DNA of 64,000 bases from assembly GCA_946894095.1 (NCBI GenBank), contig OX335656.1:511001-575000 (forward strand). The letters run 5' to 3'. Each line of letters begins with the position of its first letter. Position 1 is the first letter of the stretch. The translations under genes were made by a program, and so were the position numbers. Positions 35,326-46,910 of the stretch are shown one piece after another. Under the pieces are notes generated by a model that made no database searches, was not told the DNA's origin, and saw nothing but the letters and a program-made list of their open reading frames with translations. This stretch comes from Incurvaria masculella. Lineage: Eukaryota > Arthropoda > Insecta > Lepidoptera > Incurvariidae.

Positions 35326-35586
35326 AATGTTCACTCGTCCCAACTGAAGAATCCAAGAAAGCGCAGCCCCAAGAAAACACGCCCAGTTCGATAGTACGTC
35401 AAAGTTCTCACTATTCTTATAATAGGATTGTGCGCCACGAATTCCTACCAACAGGTTGCAAGCTCAATAAGGGGTAGGTATTACGATGTTTAAGTGAGGC
35501 CGTCTGTAAAAATTAACAGAATTGTAAAATAACAAACCATTTTAATTGTGTAATATGCCCGATTACACCATGCGGCTGGTTGGCGA

Positions 35587-35885
35587 ATAAAAAAAACCGG
35601 CTAAGTTCGAGCCGGACTCGCACGCGGAGGGTTCCGTATCATCGTACAAGACTTAACACCAAAATATCAGGTTTTTTTGTATGGGGGTCTCCCTTTATTT
35701 TTTATTATTTTTTAATGTTACCGTCATAGCGGCAAAATCAATACACAATCTGTGAAAATTTTAGCTGCCTACCTATTACAGTTCATGCGATAAATCCCTG
35801 TGACAGACGGTCGGCCAGTCGGACAGACGGGCGGATAGACGGACGGACGGACGAACAGCAGGGTAGTAATAGGGTTTCGTTGGCA
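35587..35885 (+). mobile_element. tRNA-derived SINE, family C, forward copy
   Basis: The head reads CCGGCTAAGTTCGAGCCGGA (A-box region) and GGGTTCCGTATC (B-box region). The body ATTTTAGCTGCCTACC and GACGGACGGACGGACG follow. It is oriented opposite to the copies at 17816, 22499 and 27926. Confidence 0.65.
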
Positions 35886-36144
35886 CTTCGTCTTATTATA
35901 ACGGATAAATACGTAAATATTTGAACGGATGCGAGCAGTTAACAGGTGACTAAACATCTCTACATTTGTAGAGCTCAGTAGTCACCGGTTGAGATCAAAG
36001 TGTCTAGGATCCAATTTTCAAATTGAACCAGATACGCACGTCCTTGAAGCTAGCGACACGAGCGCGTTCATGTCACCGCCATTTTGTAAATTTTGCCGCA
36101 ATTCAAAGCAACTGTGCGACCTATGTTGGAGTTCGCATACCAGC

Positions 36145-37525
36145 ATGTCGATTCCCGACACTCGATTGAACTTACTCTATCCTTAGCAAGTTGACAGACA
36201 GTTCTTTGGTATTCTTGAAAACGACAGCAGCGCCCTCGATCCAGCGAGTAGTAGCGGAATTAATTGCGAGCGAGTTCGACTGTCATCACAATGTATGGAG
36301 AAACGTCAGAATCGGTATTCCCGACGTTATTCAGCTGGATTGGAACTGGGTTAGGATCGAGTTACAGTCAATTTCTTTCCAGTTTATAAAGGAGGTACTT
36401 TTTGAGACCGGTTGGATTGTTGTATGCAATCAATGTGCGATATTTGAATAGCATCCCTGTTACAACACCTATGGAAAATATTTTATGACTTTGAATTCAA
36501 CAAAAACAATATTTCTCTAAGGAAATGTCTTTGCATACAACATAACCTCACTTCAAATAATTTAAATTCAAAACCTCTAAAAAATTCTAAACCTCACTTC
36601 AAATTAAGTAATTACCTTTATAAGAGGCGCCAGCGGCTGCGCAGAGACATAACTGAATCAGATTTGGTTACTGCGTGCGCACCACTGGCGCTTCGAGCAC
36701 TCAGCTCGTCCCGGCTCCTTTGTTTCAACCTGCCTCGTGCAAAATATTATTTGGAATCCTTACTTATTAACTCAATGCATGCTTAATGTCAATGAAAATA
36801 ACAAAATAAACGGAAATGTTATTTTATGTATGTACTCACATCATTATAATTTTATGCTTCGGGGCGTAATCAAACAATGTTAGGCAACAATGTCATAGGC
36901 ATCGGTCTCACGTTCTATCGGATAGGTAAACCATCCCACATTTTTCATATGCCTTTAATTTCACATTAAAAGAAATTAAGGCAATTTTTTATTAATTATT
37001 TGTTTATGTAACACAATATTTGGATTTAACACACATATTTCAATTACGTAGTGAGGGATATTTTAAGAAAACTCTATAGTTTATTACTAAGTTGTCAGTA
37101 CAATGCTCCAACTGTAGGAAAACCAATCGTAATAGGCAAAACGTAATAAAATTATAGCGAAATAAAATTATCAACTCCGACAAACAACATAAAACAAAAG
37201 CGCGGGAAATGTAAAGAACGTTCTATTTATGAAGTGCGCGTTGTGTTATGGGTTCGGCAACCGTGCCCTAAATATATTCGATCTTCTATCCCTCTCTATT
37301 GCACCCGAAAATATGAAAAAACCAAGTTTGCTTGAAAAGCGTTGCTTGTGCGGACTACTAACTTACTGCGACTCTGTTGCAAACTTTCCTTCGGTCTACT
37401 AACATGCTATTCGATCGCAAAATCCGAACACAGTTGAACTCAAGAATACCAAATTCAAACGCAACTGGATTGAAATTTAGCAATCGATCGACTCGATTGT
37501 AAAGTCAATAGAGTGTCGGGAATCG
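36145..37525. repeat. About 1.4-kb segment bounded by inverted repeats
   Basis: The left end CATGTCGATTCCCGACACTC and TTTGGTATTCTTGA (36144-36220) recurs in reverse complement at 37445-37525 (GAGTGTCGGGAATCGCCATG and TCAAGAATACCAAA). The interior has no recognised transposase; an 86-codon frame at 36191-36451 lacks motifs. This may be a non-autonomous DNA element. Confidence 0.45.
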
Positions 37526-37965
37526 CCATGCAGATCTGGAGTCCCTACTTCAATAAAGATATTGACCTGCTGGAACGAGTACAACGTAGAGCTACAAAAA
37601 TGCCAACTGCACTGAAAAATCAAAGTTACGAAACCCGGCTGGACAAGCTTGGCCTCACCACTCTACAAGAACGAAGAGAACGGGGAGATCTTATTGAAAC
37701 ATTTAAAATTCTCAACTCTTCTTACAACTCTACCAATCTACAAGATATGTTCACCATTGCTTATACTAAAAACCTGAGAGGACACTCAAAAAAGCTGTAT
37801 CACAATCGGTCGAAGCAGAACCCTCGACGACACTTTCTTGCCAACAGAGTGGTAGAATCTTGGAGCAGTCTTCCCAGTGAAGTTGTAAACGCTGTCTCCG
37901 TAAATTCCTTCAAAAATAAATTGGACAATCATATAAAATCTAAATATATATATATATATATATAA
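37513..37965 (+). pseudogene. Non-LTR reverse transcriptase C-terminal fragment
   Basis: An open frame of 150 codons. From residue 8 it reads QIWSPYFNKDIDLLERVQRR, then ATKMPTAL, RLDKLGLTTLQERRERGDLI, ETFKILN, RGHSKKL, FLANRVVESWSSLP and SVNSFKNKLD. This is the C-terminal region of CR1/Rex1-like non-LTR retrotransposons. It has no stop but lacks the polymerase core, so it is a 5'-truncated insertion, and the ATG is incidental. It ends in a TA microsatellite and AATAAATCAATAAATAA, a typical 3' end. Confidence 0.75.
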
Positions 37966-38116
37966 TAAATCAATAAATAAGTGTTGTGATATAGGCGCAT
38001 CAGCTTAAAGCTGCTAGCCTATCAATAATAATATAATATTATAATAATAAAAACTAACCGTTTCATAAGGAAATCTCTCTCTTAGCCGCATTGTCGACAC
38101 ATCGATTTCACGTTAA

Positions 38117-38610
38117 GGTGGCCCAACCCGGCGGGACTAACTCATTCGCGGCACGGTACAAAACCGGGCTGTTGCGCTCTGGGACCTTCTCTGTTTCAAA
38201 GAAAAAGACAGGCTCCGTGATGAGAAAGATGCAAAATGTCCACAAAAAAGACAATGTGCATAGTTTATTATTTGGTAAGATTTACGAAAACGACTTATAG
38301 CTAAAAGTAAACCACGACCGCTTTAGTCAAAAATCTAACAAAAACCAAATAGATTATAAGTCTTGATTAAATAATAATCTTTTTAAGATGTTCTTACTTT
38401 ATTATTGCGTAATCCACCCCCAAGGTTATGGTATAAAACGCGCGAAAAATTCGACCTTATAACTTAGAAATCAAACACAATTTTACAATGCCAACGGTCA
38501 CACATCTAGTTCGATCAAATAAAGCTATTTAGAGTTTGGGATCTCTGATAAGAAATATGGGTGGATCTTCTTTCCCCGTTTGTATGGGGAGTTGAGCGGG
38601 ATGGACCACC
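38117..38610 (-). mobile_element. TTAA-flanked miniature element, family D copy
   Basis: TTAA at 38113-38116, then GGTGGCCCAACCCGGCGGG. The right end is GAGCGGGATGGACCACC followed by TAAA. The interior matches 15975-16506 in reverse, with small deletions. Confidence 0.7.
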
Positions 38611-38851
38611 TAAACCTTATCCAACCTAATCTAATTCAACTTAACCTATAATCTAACCGAAATTGATCAGCTGATATGATGGCTTTCCAAGGATAATTGT
38701 AAGCGTCACCACAACTTTCCTGCGATAAGCGTGTTATTTTTAATAGAATTCATAATACAAAAGGTGTTATCGTCAAAGCATAGATTTTAAGAAGAATAGT
38801 GAAGTGTATTAAATGTTGAATTTTGACCTATTAATAAATAATAAATGTAAT

Positions 38852-39165
38852 GCAAGTAAAATCAAGAAATATGCGTCTTTGCGTAACCACTTTGATTTCC
38901 TTGCGTTCGCTGTGGAAACGCTTGGCGCATGGTCATCAGATGTGAAAAGTTTGTCAGACTGCTTTGGAAAACTGCTCATTGAGAAATCCGGTGTACCATC
39001 GCGCTAAAACATTTTTCATATGGCGAATTAGCATGGAAATTCAGAGAGGAAACGCACAGAGCATTTTAAGTAGCTCGGCGGGCATGGAGACAATTTTCTA
39101 TTTCGTTTAGTTAGTTGTAAGTTTAGTTTAGTAAGTATCTGGTTTTATTTTTAAGGGTTTTTTTT
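38852..39165 (+). pseudogene. 5'-truncated copy of the endonuclease retroelement 3' end
   Basis: Matches about 34216-34560: KIKKYASLRNHFDFLAFAVE, TLGAWSSDVKSLSDCFGKLL, then a one-base insertion (GGTGTACC against GGTGACC) that shifts the frame. A nine-base deletion follows near the C-terminus. The 3' UTR (TTAGTTAGTTGTAAG, TTTAGTAAG) is also shared. Loss of the 5' part with the 3' end kept is the usual result of target-primed reverse transcription. Confidence 0.8.
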
Positions 39166-41157
39166 TTGTTCACATTGTATGCATTTTTAGGAAGTATGTA
39201 ATGAAGCTATAGTAAATTAACAGGAATAACTAATATTTAAAAAAAAATATGTTGTGATCTTTTAAGTTGTGTGAGTCCATACAATCAATATCAGTACAAG
39301 ATAATCAGCTCTTTAGTTACCATCACTTGGTGAAAACCAGGCTTAAGTGACATTATATTCTGTCTTTTTTAACTGAGATCGGAACCAAAGAATAAATGCA
39401 AACGAATTACCGCAACACCTAAAACCGAAATAGCTTATCGGAATTTAACAAAATGGCGGCCGAATCATTTCCTTGTCGTTTCATCACCAGCTAGCCGTAT
39501 TGTGGAACGTGATCCGGCTGCTTTTTGCTTCCATTTGTATGTATAGTATTTAAAGCGACTGGATTACAAAATGGGTACCTACCATTGTTTTAAATTGGCT
39601 AGCCTCTTTGTAATGTGACTGACTACAAAAAGACTCGACTGCTTCCGTGATGCGTGGGCGGTGGCGCCATCTCGTGGTTAATAGCTATTTATGGAGCATA
39701 AAGACTTCAAAGTACGCTTACGGCGAATGTACTGGCTACAAAACGACACAATCACACAGAACTGGTAAACATCTTTATTGAGATTCGAAAAATGCCTATA
39801 AGAGATATTGCGCACTCTAGCTAACTAATTTATGAATAAAGAAATATGCTGTTAGTAATCTTTCTCGGTCATTGCATGTTCGGAACTTAAACACAGATTT
39901 TGTGGCAACTGCATGATCAATGTGATTGTGATCAAAATAAGTTTTAGCTTTCAGCCGGGCAGGACCTCACATTAGAGGGCACAGGCTTTAAAACGTTTAC
40001 AGGTCCTTTAAACCTTATAAAAAAGCACCTGGCCTGCTGGGTGCTTTTTCACAAAGTTTGAAGGACCACATGTATTTCTTTGGGGTAAATACCTCGGCAG
40101 GAAGTTAATTACATAGTTTACCGATCCTACAGATACATTATACTTAGATAGAATTATTTCTTTTATTGGCACCTAACGGGCAGAACATCGGTCCCAATTC
40201 GCTGATTCCAGCACACAGTACACCAGCCAGAGTTCCGTTTAGTTCGGTTCGTTTATTGATCATTTGGTACATACAAAATATAAGTATGTCATTATCACAA
40301 TACAATACCGAGTTGACTTTATAATACTGGATTTACAATAAAAGTCCTTATTCTGTATCAATTTCCTCCTTGTTTTGAATTGTCCTGCTAAAGTTAAATA
40401 AAAAGTCTTTCTATACTAATACTTTACAAGATGACAAATCATAGAGATGTCGTGTAGCTGAGTGATCAGTCCGAGTTCTCACCTAAATTGGCGTTTACGG
40501 AACTTCGAAGTTACGTTAAAACGTCAAACTCCTAAAATATAGTATTAAATTATAATGTAACCTAAAATATAACATTATTTCTGATGTTTCCGACAAGTTA
40601 ATCAGGCAATCTAACTATATTCCTAAAAGCTTATACAAATATACTGAACATACAAAAAACTCAAAGGAACAATTCATCTTGGCGCCAAGTCTCGAATAAT
40701 CCAGACATTATATTAACGTTGGGCACTAACCTTTTAATGTCTCGTTTTGTGTCTCTCGGAAGAGTAGCGAAGAATGAAACACTTCTATATTGACGTCATT
40801 GTTTCGGTATTCTCAAAAATAATCGTTCTAGCACACTGAAAGAATTTCTCTCGGGATGCGGGTGATCATATGTTTATATGATTAATTGCCCGCATGTGGC
40901 AAGCAAGTGCATGGATACGTGCCAATTCGATTAACAACTCACCGGCGGCGACGCGAAAAGTTTGAACCGATTTCGAGCAATATCGCTCCATATCGCTGGG
41001 ATAATTGCTGAAAATGTATTGGGGTTTCTCTATATTGCTTCATCTAACAGTTGCCCAGCAATTAATTGCCTCAAAAATTGCCTTAAGAATTTCAAATTGT
41101 GCCTTCATCGCCGGCGAGTGGGCTACCGGAACTGAGGTCCGCTGTGTCCTGTTGCAG
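39166..41157. other. Probable Ih upstream intron; no exon found
   Basis: AT-rich, with no frame resembling the HCN N-terminus (the conserved segment just before S1). It ends in a pyrimidine-rich tract and TGTTGCAG acceptor at 41157. No repeat was confidently recognised. Confidence 0.5.
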
Positions 41158-41321
41158 GTTCTACTGGGACCTGTGCATGCTGCTGCTGCTGGTGGCGAAC
41201 CTCATCATCCTGCCGGTCGCCATCTCGTTCTTCAACGACGACCTCAGCACGCGCTGGATCGCCTTCAATTGTCTCTCCGACACTATATTTCTTATAGACA
41301 TCGTTGTTAATTTTAGGACAG
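41158..41321 (+). CDS. Ih: Ih (HCN channel) exon: S1 and S2
   Basis: HCN channels open on hyperpolarisation, pass Na+ and K+ at the plasma membrane, and set pacemaker and dendritic excitability. This exon begins with one base completing a codon, then [20 protein letters not shown] (S1) and ends IVVNFRTG (end of S2). The acceptor is CCTGTTGCAG and the donor ACAG|GTATGC (phase 1). It is nearly identical to the insect Ih sequence as recalled. The N-terminus and start codon lie in an earlier exon not found here. Confidence 0.95.
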
Positions 41322-41722
41322 GTATGCATTCATGTTGCCTTCTATGAAACTCTCGTTACCTTATTGTATGTAGAGAAATGTAGAGGAAGCATTGTGTAGA
41401 ATATTAAATACGCTAAAAATTCTTTGAATAACGTAATAGTTCAGAGTTCTCACCTAAATTTGCGTTTACGGAACTTCAAAAATACGTAAAAAAAGTCTAA
41501 CCTTTTTTAAATAAAAAAAAAAGATTATTTTAAAATGTTGGTTACAATGCTTATCAATAATACTACTTACTCAATGTAACTCATTACCTTGTGATTCAAG
41601 ACTGATATTCAATGCGAAATCATTTTTTTCTTGCTTGTAAGAGAATCAAGTTACAAAATCAGTACTAAACGACTTGTATATAATTGAATTATCATCGTTT
41701 GAACCGATTATTTCTATTTCAG

Positions 41723-41859
41723 GCATAATGCAGCAAGATAATGCGGAACAAGTGATATTAGATCCCAAATTAATAGCGAAACACTACCTGAGGACGTGGT
41801 TCTTCCTCGACCTCATCTCCAGTATACCACTAGATTATATATTCTTGATCTTCAACCAG
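41723..41859 (+). CDS. Ih: Ih exon: S2-S3 linker and S3
   Basis: The acceptor TTCTATTTCAG is followed by GC, which completes the glycine of the previous exon, then [20 protein letters not shown] and the S3 helix [20 protein letters not shown]. The donor is AACCAG|GTAAAC and ends in phase 0. The [11 protein letters not shown]...D.ISSIP pattern is diagnostic of HCN channels. Confidence 0.95.
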
Positions 41860-44151
41860 GTAAACGTACGTTGCAATTTGGCCGTGTTGTATTTAAACAA
41901 ACACTCAATCTCTGGTCTATTTATTTTATTTTGGTGTTCTGTTTCAGCTTCCATGTGGGTGTTATGTGTTAATTTTTTTGTGTCGTCCAATTTCATTTTG
42001 GTTCTCTTTTTTTACTTTAATCTACCACTCTCGCATCGGCGCGGAAGTATGTGTCCTATGTCAAGTGTCTCATGCCTTCTAGCCATTGCAATACTCGATG
42101 ATACACGAAGGTTTGAAGCATTATTTGTGATTTTATTTTCTGTCGTTCCCCTGACGGACTCTATCGTTTATCTTTCCCTTGTGCCTATATAATATGTACG
42201 CACGTAACATGAAATTTTTTGTCATCTTATATTTAACATCGTTTTGAATTTTTCAAAAAATATTACATCTCAAATATCTAACTTTTCGATCTATGCACTT
42301 TTCTTTTTAATGTGTTGATATATTCGTTTCATAAAACAGATGTCGTCTTCTCGCACTCCTTTCAATATGTATCTTATGGAGTCACTATGCAGCACGTTTT
42401 ACTAATTACCACATGGTGAAAACTTTTGGCACTTCATTTTTGATATATTTCTTCTTAATATAAATCTAATAATATTCTTATAACATAATCAACATTGCGT
42501 TATATCTTCTGCTTTGTCGGCTTAGATTTCCCAATCGAATTGTTATACATGTTAGAACAAGTTGGGTTTTTCAAAACATCGTTCGAATTGGGAATCCGAA
42601 GTCGATATCTGAACGCAGTGTTCCCTGTTCTGGAAATTGGCATTCTCTTGACTTACCTATGTAGATTAAGTGTTTCTTCTCCATGGGAACTAATCCCACT
42701 TTGGCTATGTTTTTGCTCAGATTTGTAAATAATAATTGTACTTCCTTCGCTTTTATTTATTCACCTGCTTTTATTGTTACTATTTATTCACCTGCTTTTA
42801 TTATTACCGTTTTTTAAGTAATGGTTTTACAACACGACCGAATTGTAATTTTTACTCCTATTTTTACTTTAAAATACTTTTAAGATATTTTGAAGTCCTT
42901 GCTAATTGTGCAAAATGTTCACAGCTTTGCAGTTATTCATAGTGTTGTCTCCGATGCTCAAGTCAATTGATTGTATATTTTATTTGGCACGTGGCAATTT
43001 TATTGATTTCAAATACGTGTGCGCTTTCGGTGGTGGACTTTTGGTGGCCACATTGAATTGCACAATGTGATATTAATTATTATCACGCAGTGACATATAT
43101 TTAACAGTTATGCACACAATAAAAGTACGCGATAACGATTGCCTTGCACCCTTATACGGCTGACTTTTAAGTACTTACGTGCATAATTCTAAGCCACATA
43201 ATATATAGGTATTTCAATAAGGGTGTCACTTTAAATTTCTTGCCATTTTTAACCGACTTCAAAAAAAGGAGGAGGTTCTCAATTCGTCGGAATCTTTCTT
43301 TTTAATGGTCAACATACAAATGTAGTTACGATGATATTTGGCAAGTAATAATTAGGAGATTTTCTGATATATCCAAGGTCTTTAATAAAGTAAGTTTTTT
43401 ATTAAAGTCATTGTATGAATCGATACACACTGAAACCGTTCACTACTCTTGTGGTAAACATTTACTACGATAATGGTTAAGATATCGCGGAGACGATTTG
43501 TAACGCTGGTACTGCTTTTGGTATCTCCACAATACTATTCGTATTATGCGTTTCAACCATAATTGATCCATACCTGAAAAACTCCTGTTTTTTTCTTGTT
43601 AATGTCATCGCTCTGGCAGAAGTATACTGCTCAAGAAATACGTGAAACCTTGGTGAAATTTAAAATGATACCTCTTAATTGGAAGACCTCCTTCGCATTG
43701 CAAACTGCATGATTATTGCATTATATACTGCTACTGCTAACCAAGTGTCCACTCATCCTGTTTCCTTTTCCTTCCGACTTAGTTAAATTCGTGTGCATAC
43801 ACGCTGTTGACACCGATTAATTTGATATTTCCCATGCTTAAATCGTCATTAAGTTTAATATCTTTTTTTAACAAATAAATTAAATCACTAACTGAAGAGA
43901 AGTGGTTCCCCAAGATGAGCATAGATGTTTTCACAATCGCTTGAAAATGAAGATGGCTCGTTTTTGGAACCACCGCCAACACCTCTACTCAAATCATCTG
44001 AAGACAAATCAAACGAGACATTATTCTTCAGACTCGTGTGTACGATACGAGTTTACCTCCGTTTTGCGCAGGGAAGTGTCAAAGTATATTCGGTGAAGAC
44101 GAAGCGTCTGCGTCCCGTCTGCAATGTCAGCACCGGCTGTTGTGTTCGCAG
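41860..44151 (+). other. Ih intron between S3 and S4 exons
   Basis: About 2.3 kb and AT-rich. A fragment of a common insect repeat (ACCGACTTCAAAAAAAGG, GGTTCTCAATTCGTCGG) lies at 43250-43320; a shorter match is near 50797. No alternative S4 exon was found. A proline/acid-rich frame at 43930-44030 ([18 protein letters not shown]) is unexplained. Confidence 0.6.
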
Positions 44152-44289
44152 GATTTTAGCGAAAGCTTCCAGATCCTGCACGCGGGACGCGCGCTGCGAA
44201 TCCTGCGACTAGCCAAGCTGCTGTCGCTGGTGCGGCTGCTCCGCCTGTCGCGCCTCGTGCGCTACGTCTCGCAATGGGAGGAAGTATAC
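44152..44289 (+). CDS. Ih: Ih exon: S4 voltage sensor
   Basis: 46 codons, phase 0 at both ends. [20 protein letters not shown] leads into [20 protein letters not shown] and QWEEVY. Arginine or lysine every third residue marks the S4 voltage sensor. The GC-rich codon use contrasts with the AT-rich introns. Acceptor GTTCGCAG, donor TAC|GTAAGC. Confidence 0.97.
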
Positions 44290-45159
44290 GTAAGCGGACG
44301 AACATCCTCCCCCCCGTGCCCGAACACACTAACCGGCACTCACACCGTACTGTAGACACATCCAGCGGGAACATTACTAACCCTTAGCACTGTAAAGCAA
44401 TTTTTGATTCTGTCACCTTTGTTGAGCCGCGTTTTGGCTGAGACACGTTTGACGTCTCGAGTACCTCCTGATTATTTTTTTGTACATACTTATTTTGTAT
44501 CAATAATTAATTCAGAATTTGCTTAAGACCTACTAACCTACTAATGTTTAACTAACGATTGTGTGCTGGAATGATGGATGAGTGCGCGCATATCCTGGTC
44601 CCTGCGACGTCACCCTGCGTCCCTCGCACTACCGCTTGTGACTCTGAGCTTGTTCTCTCTGCCTTCACGCGCGCACCTCGGGCGCTACGCTTCCTCTGTC
44701 TCTTCCTTTCTGACACTATCACTTTGCTCGCCTAGAGCGACTTTGACGGCGTCCGCCACACGCTCGGTGACGGTGGAACCGCTCGCTTCGCGTTCGTCCG
44801 CGATTCCAATCTCCTCCACAAATCGAAACGTTCGGGCTTTGCTGTGCAAATTAATTTGTGCATTGCAGTGGTGGTATTTGCCGCTTCTGATCAATTTCAA
44901 GCGTAATTTTTGTTCGCGATTTTAGTCCGCAGGACCGCGTTTCTCTTGATCCTGCAAAACAAAAGTCGAATCCGCAGATAATAGAGCTCGAGCATGCGCC
45001 GCGTACTGCAGTCGCCAGTTGGGCAGCCCTCCTATTGCCGCCAAAACGTAGCAACCTTTAGAGCGCTCGGAATAAAATCGAATTCAATCGAAACTTGGTT
45101 TGGGAAGTTAGCGAATGAGACGTTGTTCCGAAGCGCGTAGGTCCGCGCGCCCGGGTGGA

Positions 45160-46200
45160 TGTAGGTCGAGTAGAGTAGGTGAGGGGCGCTCGGTGGGCCC
45201 GTCCGCACGTCCACGCGCCGTCACTGTGCTGTGTGTACTGAACAGATGAGCCCCGCGCCCGCGCCGCGCCCCCGCCGCCCGCCCCGCGCCGACAGCGCGC
45301 GCCCCGGCCGAGACCTCGTCGCGCAGGTGCACCGCTCACACCCGCCGCTCGCTCGCTGTGTGTCCTAGCTCGTGTCGTCGCTCGGTGTCTAGCTTGCATC
45401 CAGTTGTCAGTCGGTAGCGCCCTAGCGCCCCCAGCCCCGCCCCGGCCACGTCCCTCCCGCGCTCCGCGCCGCGCCGGCCGCACGCGCGGCGCGCGCGCTC
45501 CCGCTCCCGCTTCCGCACCCGCACCCGCACCGTCCCGCGCCCGCGTCCCGTCGCGTTCGGCCGCGCCTCGATCCTCGCCGGACGCGCTTCGCTCTCTCTT
45601 CTACTATCTCGTGTTTCTCGCTTGTTTTCTAGATCTTGCAGAATCTTCAAAAAAAGCGCACCGAACGGAGGGGACGCCTCGGCTCCGACGTTGCGAGCAA
45701 AAAGAAGGGCGGCACCAAAAGCAATCTGATCTTCAAGGTAACCCCAGGGTCGGCCGCATGCGCTCGCTCGCCCGCTTAGCATGCTCACCGCCGCCCGCGC
45801 TGCCGCATGTGCCGCCCGCGCAGCCCGGCGGCGTCCTAGACCGCCGCGTCGCTTCGCTTCTCTCTCTCTGTCTTTCTTCTTTCATTGGCGTCCGTTTCCG
45901 TCGTTCTCGTCGGTCCCGCCGGGGCGCGCGAGCTCCTCCGGTCGGCGCGGGCGTCCCCGCGGTGCGCCTCGTGCGGCGCGGTGGCGCGCGCGCCCGTCCG
46001 GCCGCGGCGTCGCTCCCGGTCGGCGCAGCGCCCGCACCGAGCGCGACGCCCGCGCCGCAGCATGCCACGTTTCGTTCCTCACGTTCACTATGTCACCGGT
46101 AGAAGTTGATCGCGCCGCTTGACGTCGGCGAGCCGCACGGCTTGACGTAGCCTGCCCCCCGCCCCGCGCGCGCCGCCCGTCACTCACCTCCTCTGTCTAC
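45160..46200. other. CpG-rich intronic island around the Ih cassette exon
   Basis: A strongly GC- and CpG-rich kilobase covering the cassette exon and running up to the S5 exon. Because it is GC-rich, long frames appear on both strands, but they are arginine/alanine/proline-rich and frame-independent, so they are not read as genes. The island could contain an internal promoter or a splice-regulatory region. That role is inferred from composition only. Confidence 0.5.
45633..45737 (+). CDS. Ih: Ih optional cassette exon in the S4-S5 linker
   Basis: Exactly 35 codons, phase 0 on both sides, preceded by a strong pyrimidine tract (GCTTGTTTTCTAG) and followed by AAG|GTAACC. It encodes ILQNLQKKRTERRGRLGSDV, then a lysine-rich run and KSNLIFK. 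The neighbouring exons join in frame with or without it (EEVY to FLNMA), so it is a cassette. A comparable basic insert after EEVY is known, from memory, in alternative Drosophila Ih transcripts. It would add about a dozen positive charges where voltage-sensor movement couples to the gate. Confidence 0.85.
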
Positions 46201-46206
46201 CCGCAG

Positions 46207-46356
46207 TTCCTCAACATGGCGTCGGTGTTCATGCGGATATTCAACCTCATCTGCATGATGCTGCTGATCGGCCATTGGAGCGGCTGCCTGCAGTTCTTGG
46301 TACCCATGCTGCAGGGTTTCCCCGCCAACTCCTGGGTAGCCATCAACGAGCTCCAG
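46207..46356 (+). CDS. Ih: Ih exon: S5 and turret
   Basis: 50 codons in phase 0. [20 protein letters not shown] and [20 protein letters not shown] form S5 and the start of the pore region, ending WVAINELQ. Acceptor CTACCCGCAG, donor CTCCAG|GTACCT. Confidence 0.97.
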
Positions 46357-46531
46357 GTACCTTAATCATCCTTGTAGTTGGCTCTGGTGCAAAATACACG
46401 AAATAAAGCAAATGTGGCCTTGGTGTACTACCTCCTGCATACGTTGGAATTTTTAGATAATTTAACATATTATTTTGGGAAACGTGCTAGAATTATGGTC
46501 GCAGGAAAAAGGGTTAAGCAGTAAGTTATCA

Positions 46532-46910
46532 AGTGGACGCGGTATACCCCGAACACTTTAAGGCTTTTGACAAAATGTCACATAGCATTTTGCTAGAGAT
46601 GATCGAGGCAATGGGGATACATAGACATCTTCTACGATAGCTAAGTTCATACTTCGAAAACCGATCGAAAGGTGTAACAGTTATGAGATTCTGTTCCAAC
46701 TTTGTACCCGTAACGTCTGAAGTACCACAAGGTTCATATTTGGGTCCCCTCTTTAATACTTTTAAAAATGAAAAGCGAAAAATTATGTAGTCAATGCAAT
46801 TACTTCGTCTGAACTATTTATTTATGTTCATGATAAAAAACATTTTAATACTACCAGCAATGACTGTCTACAGTAGGCGCAAATCTTTAATGCCGCTCGA
46901 TCGCTAGGCT
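46532..46910 (+). pseudogene. Jockey-type reverse transcriptase fragment in an Ih intron
   Basis: The frame reads VYPEHFKAFDKMSHSILLEM (motif A region), a stop, then FENRSKGVTVM and SEVPQGSYLGPLFNTF (motif B), then YVHDKKHF, a decayed YADD motif C. Stops and substitutions at catalytic positions make it inactive. It continues at 47876 after an interruption. Confidence 0.65.

Noticed and set aside
42495..42728. Possible alternative S3-S4 exon in the Ih intron
   Set aside because: The hydrophobic frame has no arginine spacing and no similarity to S4, and no phase-matched splice pair.
43925..44150. Proline/acid-rich frame upstream of the S4 exon as an extra Ih exon
   Set aside because: It is not in frame with the S4 exon and no good acceptor precedes it.
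45404..46102. Long arginine/alanine/proline-rich frames on both strands (up to 232 codons)
   Set aside because: They are a product of CpG-rich composition, occur in several frames at once and overlap the true Ih cassette exon in the wrong frame.
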